Source of the DNA: CAZQYB01 sp964582985
GTDB taxonomy: Bacteria > Planctomycetota > Phycisphaerae > Sedimentisphaerales > Anaerobacaceae
Reading direction: 5' to 3'
Length of the DNA: 29,176 bases
Assembly (NCBI GenBank): GCA_964582985.1
Contig: CAZOUM010000038.1
Span: forward strand, 1 to 29,176
Shown here: positions 17,086 to 25,882 of the stretch, piece by piece
Layout: every line of letters starts with the position of its first letter
Numbering within the stretch: position 1 is the first letter of the stretch
Notes under the pieces: generated by a model
Database searches by the model: none
What the model saw: only the letters and a program-made list of their open reading frames with translations
What the model was told of the DNA's origin: nothing
Program-made: the position numbers and the translations under genes

Positions 17086-17409
17086 TTAGTAGCGACGTTT
17101 GCCGCCGCCGAAACCGCCTCCGCCGCCGGAACCGCCTCGTCTACCACCGCCACCTCTGCGGTTTTCGGTTTTAGGCCGAGCCTCATTAACGTTAATTATC
17201 CGCCCCATCAAATCTTTACCGTTAAGTTCAGCGATGGCGGCCTGGGCTTCGTTCTTAGACTGCATCTCCACAAATCCAAATCCTCTTGACTCACCGCTGA
17301 ACCTGTCCTTTATGACATTGGCCGATTCAACCTGGCCAAAAGCTTCAAAAGCCTTCCGTAAATCATCCTCAGTCACGTCACGCGACAAATTACCTACATA
17401 GATGTTCAT
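17086..17409 (-). CDS. Glycine-rich RRM RNA-binding protein
   Basis: This is a 107-residue protein with one RRM in residues 1-80: RNP2 'IYVGNL' (3-8) and RNP1 'RGFGFVEM' (about 42-49), the aromatic residues that stack on RNA. Residues 83-107 are a basic, glycine-rich tail ('RRGGGGRRGGSGGGGGFGGG') ending KRRY. This architecture is known from cyanobacterial and planctomycete Rbp proteins, several of which are cold-induced. The ATG at 17409 has AGGAG 7 nt upstream. About 470 bp of non-coding DNA upstream could hold a long leader, but I see no cold-shock box or strong promoter. Binding to single-stranded RNA is known for the family; the targets here are unknown. Confidence 0.93.
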   Translation of the reverse strand: MNIYVGNLSRDVTEDDLRKAFEAFGQVESANVIKDRFSGESRGFGFVEMQSKNEAQAAIAELNGKDLMGRIINVNEARPKTENRRGGGGRRGGSGGGGGFGGGKRRY

Positions 17410-17879
17410 TCTGTTCTCCTTTTCTGACTCTTAAACTTAACATTATTGGTCGCATTGACTTCCAAATCGCCAATTCCCACGCCAACTACACTCTTTATAC
17501 GCACAAACAACCTTTCTTAGCGAAGGCCAGCAGAGTAACAAAAATGACGCTAATGGTAGGTTTCGACACTATCATTAATCAGCGCTGATTCTGCTATCTC
17601 AACGCATTACCACACAGCCATTCCAATTTAATATGTATTATATTGTATCGATATCGGCTGCCAACAATTATTTTATTTTTTAAAATGTAATCTAAAGCCA
17701 AATTTGGCCTGCCGACGTGATTTGTGCGTTGAATTTCGCAACAGCCAGCCGAGCAATACCTTTGAACGCACATGTGTTGAGTTGCCGGGCCGGGAAGCTA
17801 ATTTCTCTTTTGTTGGAAGTTGCTGGTGTGGAAGCGAGCCCTTGCAAAATATGCTGAAACTGCATAGACTGGCCCTGCT
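17410..17879. other. Intergenic region between divergent RRM gene and ligA
   Basis: This 470-bp stretch has no convincing gene; a 66-codon plus-strand frame at 17704-17904 overlaps the ligA start and shows no family signature. It holds one perfect 14-bp palindrome (AATCAGCGCTGATT, 17577-17590) and an AT-rich block at about 17625-17700. Both divergent promoters should be here, but I cannot assign -35/-10 pairs with confidence. Confidence 0.4.
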
Positions 17880-19895
17880 ATGGCCAAAGATGTCAAAAGG
17901 TTAATCGAACAGCTTCGTGCTGAAATTCGAGGGCACGATTACCTCTACTACGTGCTCAATCAGCCGGAAATCAGCGACCGGCAGTATGATAAGCTCTTTA
18001 CCGAGCTAAAAGAGTTAGAAGAGGCAAATCCCCAGCTCATAACGGCCGATTCACCCACTCAGCGAGTTTCTGAACGGCCGCTCGAAGGATTTGAGAGTGT
18101 TCGGCATGCGGTGCCGATGCTCAGTATGGACAATACCTACAATCCTGAAGAGCTGAAGGCATTTGACGAGAGGCTGCGCAAGCAGCTTGGCAGCAGAGAC
18201 TACAATTACGTCGTCGAGTTGAAAATCGATGGTGTCGCGATAGGTCTTCGTTATGAAAGAGGCGAGCTTGTCACCGCTGCCACTCGTGGTGACGGTGAGG
18301 TCGGCGATGATGTCACTGCAAATGTCCGCACCATAAAAGCGGTTCCACTTGTGCTTTTGGGGGACGGCGACATCCCTAATGTTCTTGAAGTCCGCGGCGA
18401 GGTTTATATGCCAACAACGGCATTTGTCGAGCTTAACAAACTTCGGGCAGAAGCTGGTGAGCCGGCCTTTGCCAATCCGAGAAATGCTGCAGCCGGTTCA
18501 TTGAAACTGCTCGATGCGAGAATCACCGCTGCGAGAAACTTGTCGTTTTTCGCTTATGCCACCGGCGAGATGTCCGAACCATTGGCTGATAATCACTATC
18601 AAACACTTCAAAAGTTCAAGAAACTCGGGTTGCCTGTTAATCCTCATATCAAAGAAGCCAGGGACATAGACGAGGTGACAAAAATTTGTCTTAGCTGGGG
18701 TGACAAGCGACTGAAGCTGGACTACCACATCGATGGGATGGTTATAAAGGTCAACCGTTTTGACCAGCGGGATATTCTTGGTGCAACGGGCAGGGCTCCA
18801 CGGTGGTGTATTTCGTACAAATTCCCCGCAGAGCAGGCGGAAACCAAGGTTGAATCCATCGATGTCCAAGTAGGCAAGAGCGGGATTTTAACGCCGGTGG
18901 CGAATCTGAGTCCTGTCCAATTGGCAGGTACAACGGTCAAGCGGGCAAGTTTGCATAACTTCGATGAACTCAGACGGCTGGATGTACGCTGCGGTGACAC
19001 AGTCGTGATTGAAAAGGCAGGCGAGATAATACCGCAGGTGGTGGAAGTAAAAAAGCAGTTGCGACCACCCGGTGCAGTGCCCTTCAAGGTGCCGAAGAAA
19101 TGTCCCAACTGTGGCTCGCACGTAGCCAAAGACGAGGACGGCGTTTATATCCGGTGCCTCAATCCGAATTGTCTGGGCCAGTTGAAAGAGCGCCTGAGAT
19201 ACTTTGCGGGGCGCGACCAGATGGATATCGAAAATCTTGGTGTTGCACTTATCGAGCAACTGGTTGAGACAGGCCTGGTGAAGAATTTTGCAGACCTTTA
19301 TAAATTACAGGTGTCCGATTTGATTGAGCTTGAGCGAATGGCTGAAAAAAGCGCCGGCAATGTGATAGGGGCGATTGAGAAAAGTAAAACTCAGCCATTA
19401 TGGCGATTAGTCGCCGCTTTGGGTATACGGCACATTGGAGGACAATCAGCACAGATTCTTGCTGAGCAGTTTGGCTCTCTCGAAGCCCTTATGACAGCCA
19501 ACCAACAAACACTGGAAAAGATAGACCAAATTGGGCCTAAAATGGCCGAAAGCGTGTATGAATATTTTCGGAGTCCGCGGAATCATGCCATTATCGATGA
19601 GTTGCTGGCGGCGGGCGTTAAACCGGGGCGGCTCAAGGCAAGGAGGAGAGAAACAGGCAAGCTTGCAGGAAAAACCGTTGTTGTGACGGGGACATTGGAA
19701 AAGTTCACCCGCCAGCAGATAGAGCAGGCCATTAAACAGGCCGGCGCGAAGGCAGCTTCGAGTGTAAGCAAAAAGACCGATTTCGTATTAGCTGGCAAGG
19801 AGCCTGGAAGCAAACTTGACAAGGCATTGAAATTGGGGGTGGAAGTGATAAACGAAAAACAATTCTTGGAGATGCTTGGCACGAAGAGCGAGTAA
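17880..19895 (+). CDS. ligA: NAD-dependent DNA ligase LigA
   Basis: This is a 671-residue protein of standard length for LigA, which seals nicks in replication and repair using NAD+. Residues 1-60 are the Ia NMN-binding domain ('HDYLYYVLNQPEISDRQYDKLF' with the Y-x22-D-Y-type pattern). The adenylated lysine is K115 in 'ELKIDGVAI' (KxDG). 'TRGDGEVGDDVTANVRTI' follows, then the OB fold ('VGKSGILTPVANLSPVQLAGTTVKRASLHN'). A four-cysteine zinc finger is at about 405-430 ('CPNCG'...'CLNPNC'). Helix-hairpin-helix repeats follow ('ALGIRHIGGQSAQILAEQFGS', 'IDQIGPKMAESVYEYF'), and a BRCT domain ends the protein from about 590 ('LAGKTVVVTGTLEKFTRQQIE'). All key parts are intact. The ATG has no clear Shine-Dalgarno upstream. 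The stop is 1 bp before the probable ribD start, so the two are an operon. Confidence 0.98.
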   Translation: MAKDVKRLIEQLRAEIRGHDYLYYVLNQPEISDRQYDKLFTELKELEEANPQLITADSPTQRVSERPLEGFESVRHAVPMLSMDNTYNPEELKAFDERLRKQLGSRDYNYVVELKIDGVAIGLRYERGELVTAATRGDGEVGDDVTANVRTIKAVPLVLLGDGDIPNVLEVRGEVYMPTTAFVELNKLRAEAGEPAFANPRNAAAGSLKLLDARITAARNLSFFAYATGEMSEPLADNHYQTLQKFKKLGLPVNPHIKEARDIDEVTKICLSWGDKRLKLDYHIDGMVIKVNRFDQRDILGATGRAPRWCISYKFPAEQAETKVESIDVQVGKSGILTPVANLSPVQLAGTTVKRASLHNFDELRRLDVRCGDTVVIEKAGEIIPQVVEVKKQLRPPGAVPFKVPKKCPNCGSHVAKDEDGVYIRCLNPNCLGQLKERLRYFAGRDQMDIENLGVALIEQLVETGLVKNFADLYKLQVSDLIELERMAEKSAGNVIGAIEKSKTQPLWRLVAALGIRHIGGQSAQILAEQFGSLEALMTANQQTLEKIDQIGPKMAESVYEYFRSPRNHAIIDELLAAGVKPGRLKARRRETGKLAGKTVVVTGTLEKFTRQQIEQAIKQAGAKAASSVSKKTDFVLAGKEPGSKLDKALKLGVEVINEKQFLEMLGTKSE

Positions 19896-19896
19896 C

Positions 19897-21042
19897 GTGA
19901 GTAACCAGGACAACAACTATATGCGGGCGGCTTTGAAACTGGCGCAGCGAGGCATTGGCTCGGTCGAGCCTAACCCTGCCGTGGGTTGTATTATCGTCAA
20001 GGCAGGTCGGGTCATCGGCAAAGGCTGGCACAAGAAATTCGGCGGTCCACACGCAGAGATAAACGCATTGGAGGAATGCAAGACCTTGGGCGTTAGTCCG
20101 CGGGGAGCAACGATGTATATTACTCTTGAGCCGTGCTGTCATTATGCCAAGACCCCGCCTTGCACGGAGGCGATTGTCAATGCCGGCTTGGCGAAAGTTG
20201 TCATCGCCACGATTGACCCTTCGGTGCACGCCAATGGCAAAGGTATCGAAGAATTACGCAATGCGGGAATTGAGGTACAGACGGGCGTCTGCCAAACGCA
20301 GACGCGCGTGCTAAATGCGCCATTTATCAAATTCGCCATCACCGGCAAATGCTGGGTGATATTGAAATGGGCACAGAGCATTGACGGCAAGATGGCCTGG
20401 GCTGAGCAGAGCAACAATCGAAGGTGGATTTCAGGAGAACAGAGCAGAAAAGATGTGCACAAGCTGCGCCGGCGGGTCCAGGCAATATTGGTGGGTATAA
20501 ATACGGTGCTTGCTGACAATCCGTTGCTGACAGCTCGGCCGAGCAAGGGCAAAAAGCTGACCAGAATTGTGTTAGACCGCAAACTGAGGATTCCTTTGGA
20601 TTGCGAGCTGCTGGCTACTGCCCCAAAAGCCCCCTTGCTGATTGTAACAAGCCAACAAACGGTTCAGACAGACCGCCAGGCAGCAGAAGCAATCAGGAAA
20701 AAGGGAGCTGAGCTGCTTGTCTTTCCGGATACGCCGGGCCAGTCTAATCTGCATTTTCTGCTTGATGAACTGAGTAAGCGCGGGATTACGCAATTACTTG
20801 TCGAAGGTGGCCCAACCGTAATATCTTCGTTTCTGAAGGAGCAGCTCGCCGATGAAATCTGCATTTACATCGCACCGAAAATACTTGGCCGGCAGGGTGC
20901 TCCCGATATAGCCGAACCGATGAAAGAATTGAGCGAAGCCATCGGTTTGTACCACATCGATATTGAGAATTTCGATGGGGACGTGCGACTCACCGGTCTG
21001 TCAAAAAAAGCTCTTGACGAAATTGGAATTCTCGCAGGGTAA
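19897..21042 (+). CDS. ribD: Bifunctional riboflavin biosynthesis protein RibD (deaminase/reductase)
   Basis: This 381-residue protein performs the second and third steps of riboflavin synthesis: deamination of the pyrimidine from GTP cyclohydrolase II, then reduction of its ribose with NADPH. The deaminase zinc site is 'HAE' in 'GGPHAEINAL' and 'PCCHYAKTPPCTEA'. The reductase begins at about residue 150 ('ILKWAQSIDGKMA', 'GINTVLADNPLLTAR', 'LLVEGGPTVISSFL'). I chose GTG 19897, one base after the ligA stop; an in-frame TTG at 19876 lies inside ligA, and ATG 19921 would also keep the whole deaminase fold. The ribosome binding site is weak (GAGCGAG), so translation may be coupled to ligA. No other rib genes are in the window. 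Confidence 0.95.
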   Translation: MSNQDNNYMRAALKLAQRGIGSVEPNPAVGCIIVKAGRVIGKGWHKKFGGPHAEINALEECKTLGVSPRGATMYITLEPCCHYAKTPPCTEAIVNAGLAKVVIATIDPSVHANGKGIEELRNAGIEVQTGVCQTQTRVLNAPFIKFAITGKCWVILKWAQSIDGKMAWAEQSNNRRWISGEQSRKDVHKLRRRVQAILVGINTVLADNPLLTARPSKGKKLTRIVLDRKLRIPLDCELLATAPKAPLLIVTSQQTVQTDRQAAEAIRKKGAELLVFPDTPGQSNLHFLLDELSKRGITQLLVEGGPTVISSFLKEQLADEICIYIAPKILGRQGAPDIAEPMKELSEAIGLYHIDIENFDGDVRLTGLSKKALDEIGILAG

Positions 21043-21213
21043 ATGCGGTTACAGCAGACAGTAATTTCGCCGCGGCGGCAAACCGCTACTAAAGAATTCG
21101 TGTACATCTGTAAGTAGCGACTTGGCTTGTTTAAAAGGTATTGGCCTGCGCTGGTGAAACGCCGTCATCTTACAAGGCCGGAAAATACTCAAGCGAGGCA
21201 TTTGGTCTGGTAC

Positions 21214-21957
21214 TTAAGGTGCGCGGTCTACGTACATCGTTTCCCTGGCAAACCAGTTCACTGCTTTTCTTATTTCGTGAGTAAGCTCCGTCTTATTATA
21301 CTTCTCGGCCATATATCCGAATACCAGGATCGCACTTTGGATGAAAGTAACTAAAATTTTCTCCCAGTCTTTCATTCGCGGCGTTCCTTTCATACCCTGC
21401 AGGTGAAACTTACAAGGCGGCTGGCCACCGTACATCTCCATTATATTTGGATAGGCTGAATGGACATAGCCCGAATAGACACCGTAAATTTTGTAAACAA
21501 TGTCTCGGCCAACTGAAAAATTTATATGCTCCGATAGCAGTCTTGCCCTCGATGCATATATCTTCCTTGCCTTCGTCCGGTGTATTTTTCTCTCCTGGTC
21601 TTGCGCTATCTCCGGTTCGTCTATATCTTCATTAAAAAAGTCAGACATATATTTTTCCACTTCGGGCGTTATATCAGGATAATGCTCCAATAGAAAATAG
21701 ATGTCGTTTATACAATCGCCTATAGTTCGAATAAGTACACCCATTTCGGTTACGTACCCAGCTCGAAACATGACGAGAAGTGCATTTAGTCCGCTGACTA
21801 TTCTGGTTCCTTTCAGTAGACAAACGTGCTTTACCGTCGGCGATTTGTATACAAAAGCACCATGTACCAACTCGGGCCTTTCCAGTTCTTGTTCAAAGGC
21901 GCCAATAATGCTTTCAAGGCTATCTATCGACTCTCTATAAATATCAGCCTCGTTCAT
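21214..21957 (-). CDS. Uncharacterised helical protein, DUF5677-like
   Basis: This is a 247-residue protein with no signal peptide or membrane segment. Predicted mostly helical. The region 'LLVMFRAGYVTEMGVLIRTIGDCINDIYFLLEHYP' and the later 'YGVYSGYVHSAYPNIMEMYGG' resemble the layout of DUF5677-type proteins, which have an early R...E helix and a late Y-x2-S-x2-H motif, loosely reminiscent of HEPN folds. That match is my own reading, not a search result. It has no obvious function from context: it converges on ribD, and uvrC lies 223 bp upstream on the same strand. The ATG at 21957 has only a weak AGAAG upstream. The base composition looks more AT-rich than its neighbours, which could mean recent acquisition. 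Confidence 0.7.
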   Translation of the reverse strand: MNEADIYRESIDSLESIIGAFEQELERPELVHGAFVYKSPTVKHVCLLKGTRIVSGLNALLVMFRAGYVTEMGVLIRTIGDCINDIYFLLEHYPDITPEVEKYMSDFFNEDIDEPEIAQDQERKIHRTKARKIYASRARLLSEHINFSVGRDIVYKIYGVYSGYVHSAYPNIMEMYGGQPPCKFHLQGMKGTPRMKDWEKILVTFIQSAILVFGYMAEKYNKTELTHEIRKAVNWFARETMYVDRAP

Positions 21958-22180
21958 TTTATCAACTTCTTCTCTTTTAGTGGCAGTTACTTCGTGACTA
22001 ACAGATTAGTCTACCCGCTTGACGCTTCTGGTCAATTGCATTCTACATCTGAACAAAAACTCTGTTAAGCCGTTAGCTTCGACCGCCATTCAATATTTTC
22101 TCGCAACACCAATATTATATCCTATGGTCGTTTGCGATGCAATATTTAGTCCTGCCAATCCTTGGAGAAGAGAGCCCTTA

Positions 22181-23527
22181 TCACGATTCCTTGTTTAGCA
22201 TTTTTTTGCTTCGCAGGATGTGATGGTAGTGCTGGGCGAAGCGATGGGCTTCATCTCTAACATACTGCAAGAGCTTGCGAACAGGGGAATGAGCAGGAAG
22301 TTTCAAGGGCTTGCTGCTGCCTTGTAAAAAGACCTCTTCTTCTCTTTTTGCAATTGAGGCGATTTTTGGAACCGGTGCCTTCATTTGCCTGAATGCTTCT
22401 TCGGCGGCGTGCAAATGGCCGAGGCCCCCGTCGATTAAAACAAGGTCGGGCCAGAGTTCCTCGCCGGCCAAAGCGTATTTGTATCTGCGTTTTATCACTT
22501 CGGCTATCATTGCATAGTCGTCGATGCGTTTGACCGTTTTTATCTTGAAGCGCCTGTAGCCGTTCTTGAATGGTCTGCCGTCGATAAACTTGACTAACGA
22601 CCCAACAGATTCGGCGCCGGCAATATTGGCAACGTCAATACCTTCAATAATTCTGACGGGCTGCGGTGCCTGCAATAGTTTCCGCAGCTGTTCGAGGGCT
22701 TCGGTCGGGTCGGCGGCGAAGACTTCCGGCTGGACGTTTTCGTCTGGCGTGCCCCGGCGGTCGAGCCGTTCAATCAGTCGGATACGGTCGCGATACATCG
22801 TGGCTTTCTCATATTCAAGTGCTTCTGCAGCCTCTGCCATTTGCTTTTTCAACTGGCGCAAAACGGTTGAGCGCTTCGACTTCAAGAATTTTATAAGGTC
22901 GGTGATGATTTTCTTATAGTCGCTCTTGTCGATTTTGTCTGCACACGGAGCGGTGCATTGCTTTATGCTGTACAAGAGGCAGGGGCGGAAGAATTTGCGC
23001 TTTCGGTCGACTTCGGCGATATTCAGCTTGCAGGTTCGAAACTTAAATATTTTTTGCAGTACCACTAAAACACCCCGCAGGTCCTTCGCGCCGGCAAAAG
23101 GCCCGAAGAGCCTGCTGCCCCTCAGCCGAGGTCTTCGCGTGATATAAACGCCGGGAAAATCCTCGCTCGCGGCAATCTCCAGATAAGGAAATGTTTTGTC
23201 ATCGACAAGCTCAGTATTGTAAGGCGGGCGAATGTCCTTAATCAGGCGGGCTTCCTGCAGCATTGCGTCGACTTCGGTTTCAGTTTCCAGGAAGTCAACA
23301 GCTTTGACCTTGCTTATCATCTCGGCGATTTTCGGCCCGCGAGAAGTGATAAGCTCACTGGTGGGCTGAAAATAACTGGCCACCCGCGACCGCAGGTTCT
23401 TCGCCTTGCCGATATAAAGCACTTTATCCGCCGAGGCCTTCATAAAATAAAGGCCTGGCCCGGTCGGAAAGCTCCTTATTTGCTGGCGAATCGCTTCAAA
23501 ACCATCTTCTCCTTTGTTTTCACTCAT
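22181..23527 (-). CDS. uvrC: UvrC nuclease of nucleotide excision repair, short form without the C-terminal (HhH)2 domain
   Basis: This 448-residue protein carries the GIY-YIG domain (residues 15-100: 'GPGLYFMK', 'VLYIGKAKNLRSRVASYF', 'ETETEVDAMLQEARLIKDIRPPYN') that makes the 3' cut. A cysteine-rich segment follows ('FRTCKL'...'RPCLLYSIKQCTAPC'). The UvrB-binding UVR motif is at about 230-255 ('LKKQMAEAAEALEYEKATMYRDRI'). The RNase H-like domain for the 5' cut is at about 290-440: 'IEGIDVANIAG' and 'LVLIDGGLGHL' carry the acidic residues and 'DEAHRFAQHYHH' the histidine. The usual protein is about 600 residues; this one stops 24 codons after the last motif, so the tandem helix-hairpin-helix DNA-binding domain is absent. 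I found no such domain in other frames downstream. The ATG at 23527 has only a weak ribosome binding site. Confidence 0.95.
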   Translation of the reverse strand: MSENKGEDGFEAIRQQIRSFPTGPGLYFMKASADKVLYIGKAKNLRSRVASYFQPTSELITSRGPKIAEMISKVKAVDFLETETEVDAMLQEARLIKDIRPPYNTELVDDKTFPYLEIAASEDFPGVYITRRPRLRGSRLFGPFAGAKDLRGVLVVLQKIFKFRTCKLNIAEVDRKRKFFRPCLLYSIKQCTAPCADKIDKSDYKKIITDLIKFLKSKRSTVLRQLKKQMAEAAEALEYEKATMYRDRIRLIERLDRRGTPDENVQPEVFAADPTEALEQLRKLLQAPQPVRIIEGIDVANIAGAESVGSLVKFIDGRPFKNGYRRFKIKTVKRIDDYAMIAEVIKRRYKYALAGEELWPDLVLIDGGLGHLHAAEEAFRQMKAPVPKIASIAKREEEVFLQGSSKPLKLPAHSPVRKLLQYVRDEAHRFAQHYHHILRSKKMLNKES

Positions 23528-23739
23528 CGACTTATTTTAACTTTACGTTGTGGCCACAAAAAGTGTTTTCTGTCAATCGCCGCTTAAAATACCCTTGAGC
23601 AAGAGGTTGCATTTGGATGCTATTTTTGGTAGTAAATGCCGACTAAGGGAAACCGCAGGCTCTGCCGTACTCCGCTTGGTGATTTGAAGACAGTTGCAAA
23701 CCACCACCTATTATTTCGAAACAAAAGGTGAGCAAGTGT

Positions 23740-24050
23740 ATGTATCTTAGAAGAATTTCGTATTGGATAGCTGTTCTTGCGATTTGCGTAGGTTTAGCCG
23801 GATGTGCAGGAAGACACGACATTATGCTCGCAGATTTTGAGGGGGTGGATTTCGGCGATTGGGAGGTGACCGGGGAATGTTTCGGGACCGGACCTCTCTG
23901 GAGCTTTTCGGCAATAACGGGCTGTTTTCTATGTCCTCGTGCATGATTCCAAAGGACGATAATAAGTCAATCGGCGTCTTCTGTAGAGGCGGCCAAGCGA
24001 AGATTAAGAGCCTTGTCGTCTGGGAGCTTAAGTCCGTGTGGGAGAACTGA
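23740..24050 (+). pseudogene. Internally deleted GH32-type (fructan/sucrose hydrolase-like) lipoprotein gene remnant
   Basis: The frame from ATG 23740 (ribosome binding site AAAGGTGA) encodes a lipoprotein signal ('IAVLAICVGLAGC') followed by 'LADFEGVDFGDWEVTGE' and 'CFGTGP', the opening of secreted GH32 proteins that begin with a 'DFEG...W...TGExFGxGP' module. At about 23886-23894 the homology jumps into another frame and reads 'DRTSLELFGNNGLFSMSS' then 'GGQAKIKSLVVWELKSVW' and a TGA at 24048-24050. That is the C-terminal sandwich of GH32 enzymes ('DRTSxEIFGNxG'). The whole catalytic propeller is missing. The intact frame-1 product would be only about 68 residues, so no working enzyme is made. 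Confidence 0.75.
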
Positions 24051-24109
24051 CCCGCGCGGGCTTTTCGGCTGTATCCTGCAGTCTGCAAAAGCGTTTTTTA
24101 CTGTTTTTT

Positions 24110-24138
24110 TTGAAAATCCGGCTGGTTTTTGGTACTAT
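24110..24138 (+). promoter_or_regulatory. Candidate sigma-70 promoter for the HEAT-repeat gene
   Basis: TTGAAA (24110-24115) and TACTAT (24133-24138) are separated by exactly 17 bp, about 90 bp before the ATG at 24229. A T8 run lies directly upstream. It matches the bacterial consensus at 4 of 6 and 4 of 6 positions or better; housekeeping promoters in this phylum are poorly known, so it is a sequence-based guess. Confidence 0.4.
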
Positions 24139-24228
24139 GGATATAGAGCTTCGCGGAATGATACCGACCCTGATCGGCTGTTGCTTCTCCGGAGCCGACA
24201 TTACAATGGCAAGAGGAAGATAAAAGCT

Positions 24229-25854
24229 ATGCGCATCCGAATTCTTTTCGTTTTGGCCGTGGTTGCCTTGGTAGTTTCTGCCGGCGGAGCGTCTGCGTCC
24301 CAATCTGACCAACCGCAAAAGCTGCCCATCCGGGAGCTTTTTGATAAGGCCCTCGCGGCAAAAGGCAATGAATATATAAAACTGCGTAGTGAACTCATAG
24401 AAAGAAAAAACGCCCTTTCCTTCCTGAAAGCTAGGATGTCAGATAAAGATTGGAAGACGGCTATACTCGCCGAGGCGATGCTCGACCGCATAAAAGACAC
24501 TCAACGGTATGCCAGCTACGAAAAGTTCCTGTTCCATCTGGTTGGGAAGGTGGGCAAAACCCACGTAAGCCCGATCAGAGATATAGAAGCTGTTGCCACG
24601 TGGTCGCCCGAGTGGAGAGAAGAGACCCTGAAAGATTATGGTGGTCCACCACACATAAACGTCGTATTCGACCATATGGCAAAAGAGGACGTGCTTCCCT
24701 TTCTTGTTGAGCTTGCACTCAAGGATTCTGTTGCGTATTTGGATTATACCAAGCCGGCTTTTGCTGTTGAATTCTTGGAGAAGTACTTCTCTGAGGATTT
24801 TGGCATTGGTGAAGGCGAACTTTATTATGAATTTATCGCGTCAGGTTGCAACCATCTAAAAGGTATTGTAGGTATTGAAGGACTCTCTCCCGAACAACGC
24901 AGGCAGCTCTGCGAGCTGGTTAGAATCATGGAAAAAGACATGGAAGCGCGAGCTTTCTTCAGGTACTATGCTACTATTCGCCTTGGCTCATTCACTCATC
25001 CGGTCGCGCAAGCAGCGTTAATCGAGCTGTTAAGACTTGATGACAATTCCCGAATTAGAAGGTATGCCGCTGAACGGATAAGAGAGCCGAACGCAGCGGC
25101 TCATTTGAGAGTTGCGCTGCAGGACGGCGACCCAGCAGTCCGAGAAACGGCTGCACTGGCCTTGGGCAGATTAGCGGATGCCCAATCCGTAGATACCCTA
25201 ATTGCCATGCTCAAGGACAAGAACCTTGTTGTCCGAAAAGGCGCAGCAATAGCCCTCGGACAAATAGGCGACCCCAATGCGGTTGAGCCCCTCGCAGAGG
25301 CGTTAAAGGATACAGACTGGCACGCGCGACTGGCTGCTGCCATCTCGCTAGGCGAAATTGACTTGGATATTCTCGTGAACTTTTTGCGAGATGAAAATAC
25401 TAAGGTCAGGAGGTCAGTAGCGCGTGCGCTGGGAAAAATAAAGGATTCTCGTGCCGTGGGTCACTTAGCCGCCACTCTCCATGACAAGGACATGCTTGTG
25501 CGAGATTTCGCGGCGGAAGCTTTAGGTAAAATAGGGGACCCACGGGCTGTGGTACCTCTCATAAATGCAATTCGGCGGGATGCTCATCCGGATGTCAGAA
25601 GCAGTGCTGCCAAGGCGCTCGGAGAGATAGGGGCCCTTGAAGCGGTAGAGCCCCTCATAGTTGCGCTGCGAGATAAAAACCACCGTGTTCGCAGGAACGT
25701 TGTCAGGGCATTGGGAAAGATAGGCGATTCGCGTGCGCTGGAGCCACTGGAAAAGGCTGCTGCGCATGACAAAAATATCGACGTAGGCCGTAACGCACGT
25801 CTTGCAATCAGAGAGATAAAGAAGAAAAACCAAAGCAAAAAGCCCGAAAACTGA
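24229..25854 (+). CDS. Secreted HEAT-repeat (PBS lyase-type) protein
   Basis: This is a 541-residue protein starting at ATG 24229, where a signal peptide begins (MRIRILFVLAVVALVVSAGG-ASA); the longer in-frame extension to 24013 overlaps the pseudogene and has no domain. GAGGAAG lies about 9 nt upstream. Residues 30-270 are a helical region without a named domain. From about 270 to 530 there are eight or so HEAT/PBS-lyase repeats of about 31 residues, each with 'VRxxAAxALGxIGDxxAVxPLxxALxD' character. Such repeats make a curved solenoid for protein binding. The tail is lysine-rich (KKKNQSKKPEN). Function unknown; the SGNH hydrolase starts 28 bp downstream, so they are probably co-transcribed. 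Confidence 0.88.
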   Translation: MRIRILFVLAVVALVVSAGGASASQSDQPQKLPIRELFDKALAAKGNEYIKLRSELIERKNALSFLKARMSDKDWKTAILAEAMLDRIKDTQRYASYEKFLFHLVGKVGKTHVSPIRDIEAVATWSPEWREETLKDYGGPPHINVVFDHMAKEDVLPFLVELALKDSVAYLDYTKPAFAVEFLEKYFSEDFGIGEGELYYEFIASGCNHLKGIVGIEGLSPEQRRQLCELVRIMEKDMEARAFFRYYATIRLGSFTHPVAQAALIELLRLDDNSRIRRYAAERIREPNAAAHLRVALQDGDPAVRETAALALGRLADAQSVDTLIAMLKDKNLVVRKGAAIALGQIGDPNAVEPLAEALKDTDWHARLAAAISLGEIDLDILVNFLRDENTKVRRSVARALGKIKDSRAVGHLAATLHDKDMLVRDFAAEALGKIGDPRAVVPLINAIRRDAHPDVRSSAAKALGEIGALEAVEPLIVALRDKNHRVRRNVVRALGKIGDSRALEPLEKAAAHDKNIDVGRNARLAIREIKKKNQSKKPEN

Positions 25855-25882
25855 CGATTTTGCAGCCCTTGGAGCCTTATAC

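Noticed and set aside
16929..17186. N-terminal extension of the FKBP gene to 228 residues
   Set aside because: The extension overlaps the 3' end of the RRM gene in another frame and has low-complexity sequence; ATG 16928 with GGGAG fits the family start.
21141..21195. tRNA-like sequence (CTGGTGAAACG ... TCTTACAAGG)
   Set aside because: The would-be anticodon stem does not pair and no T-arm (GGTTCRA) follows, so it is neither a tRNA nor a clear fragment.
24051..24066. CCCGCGCGGG followed by CTTTT as a terminator after the GH32 remnant
   Set aside because: The palindrome leaves only a 3-bp stem around a 4-nt loop, too short for a stable hairpin.
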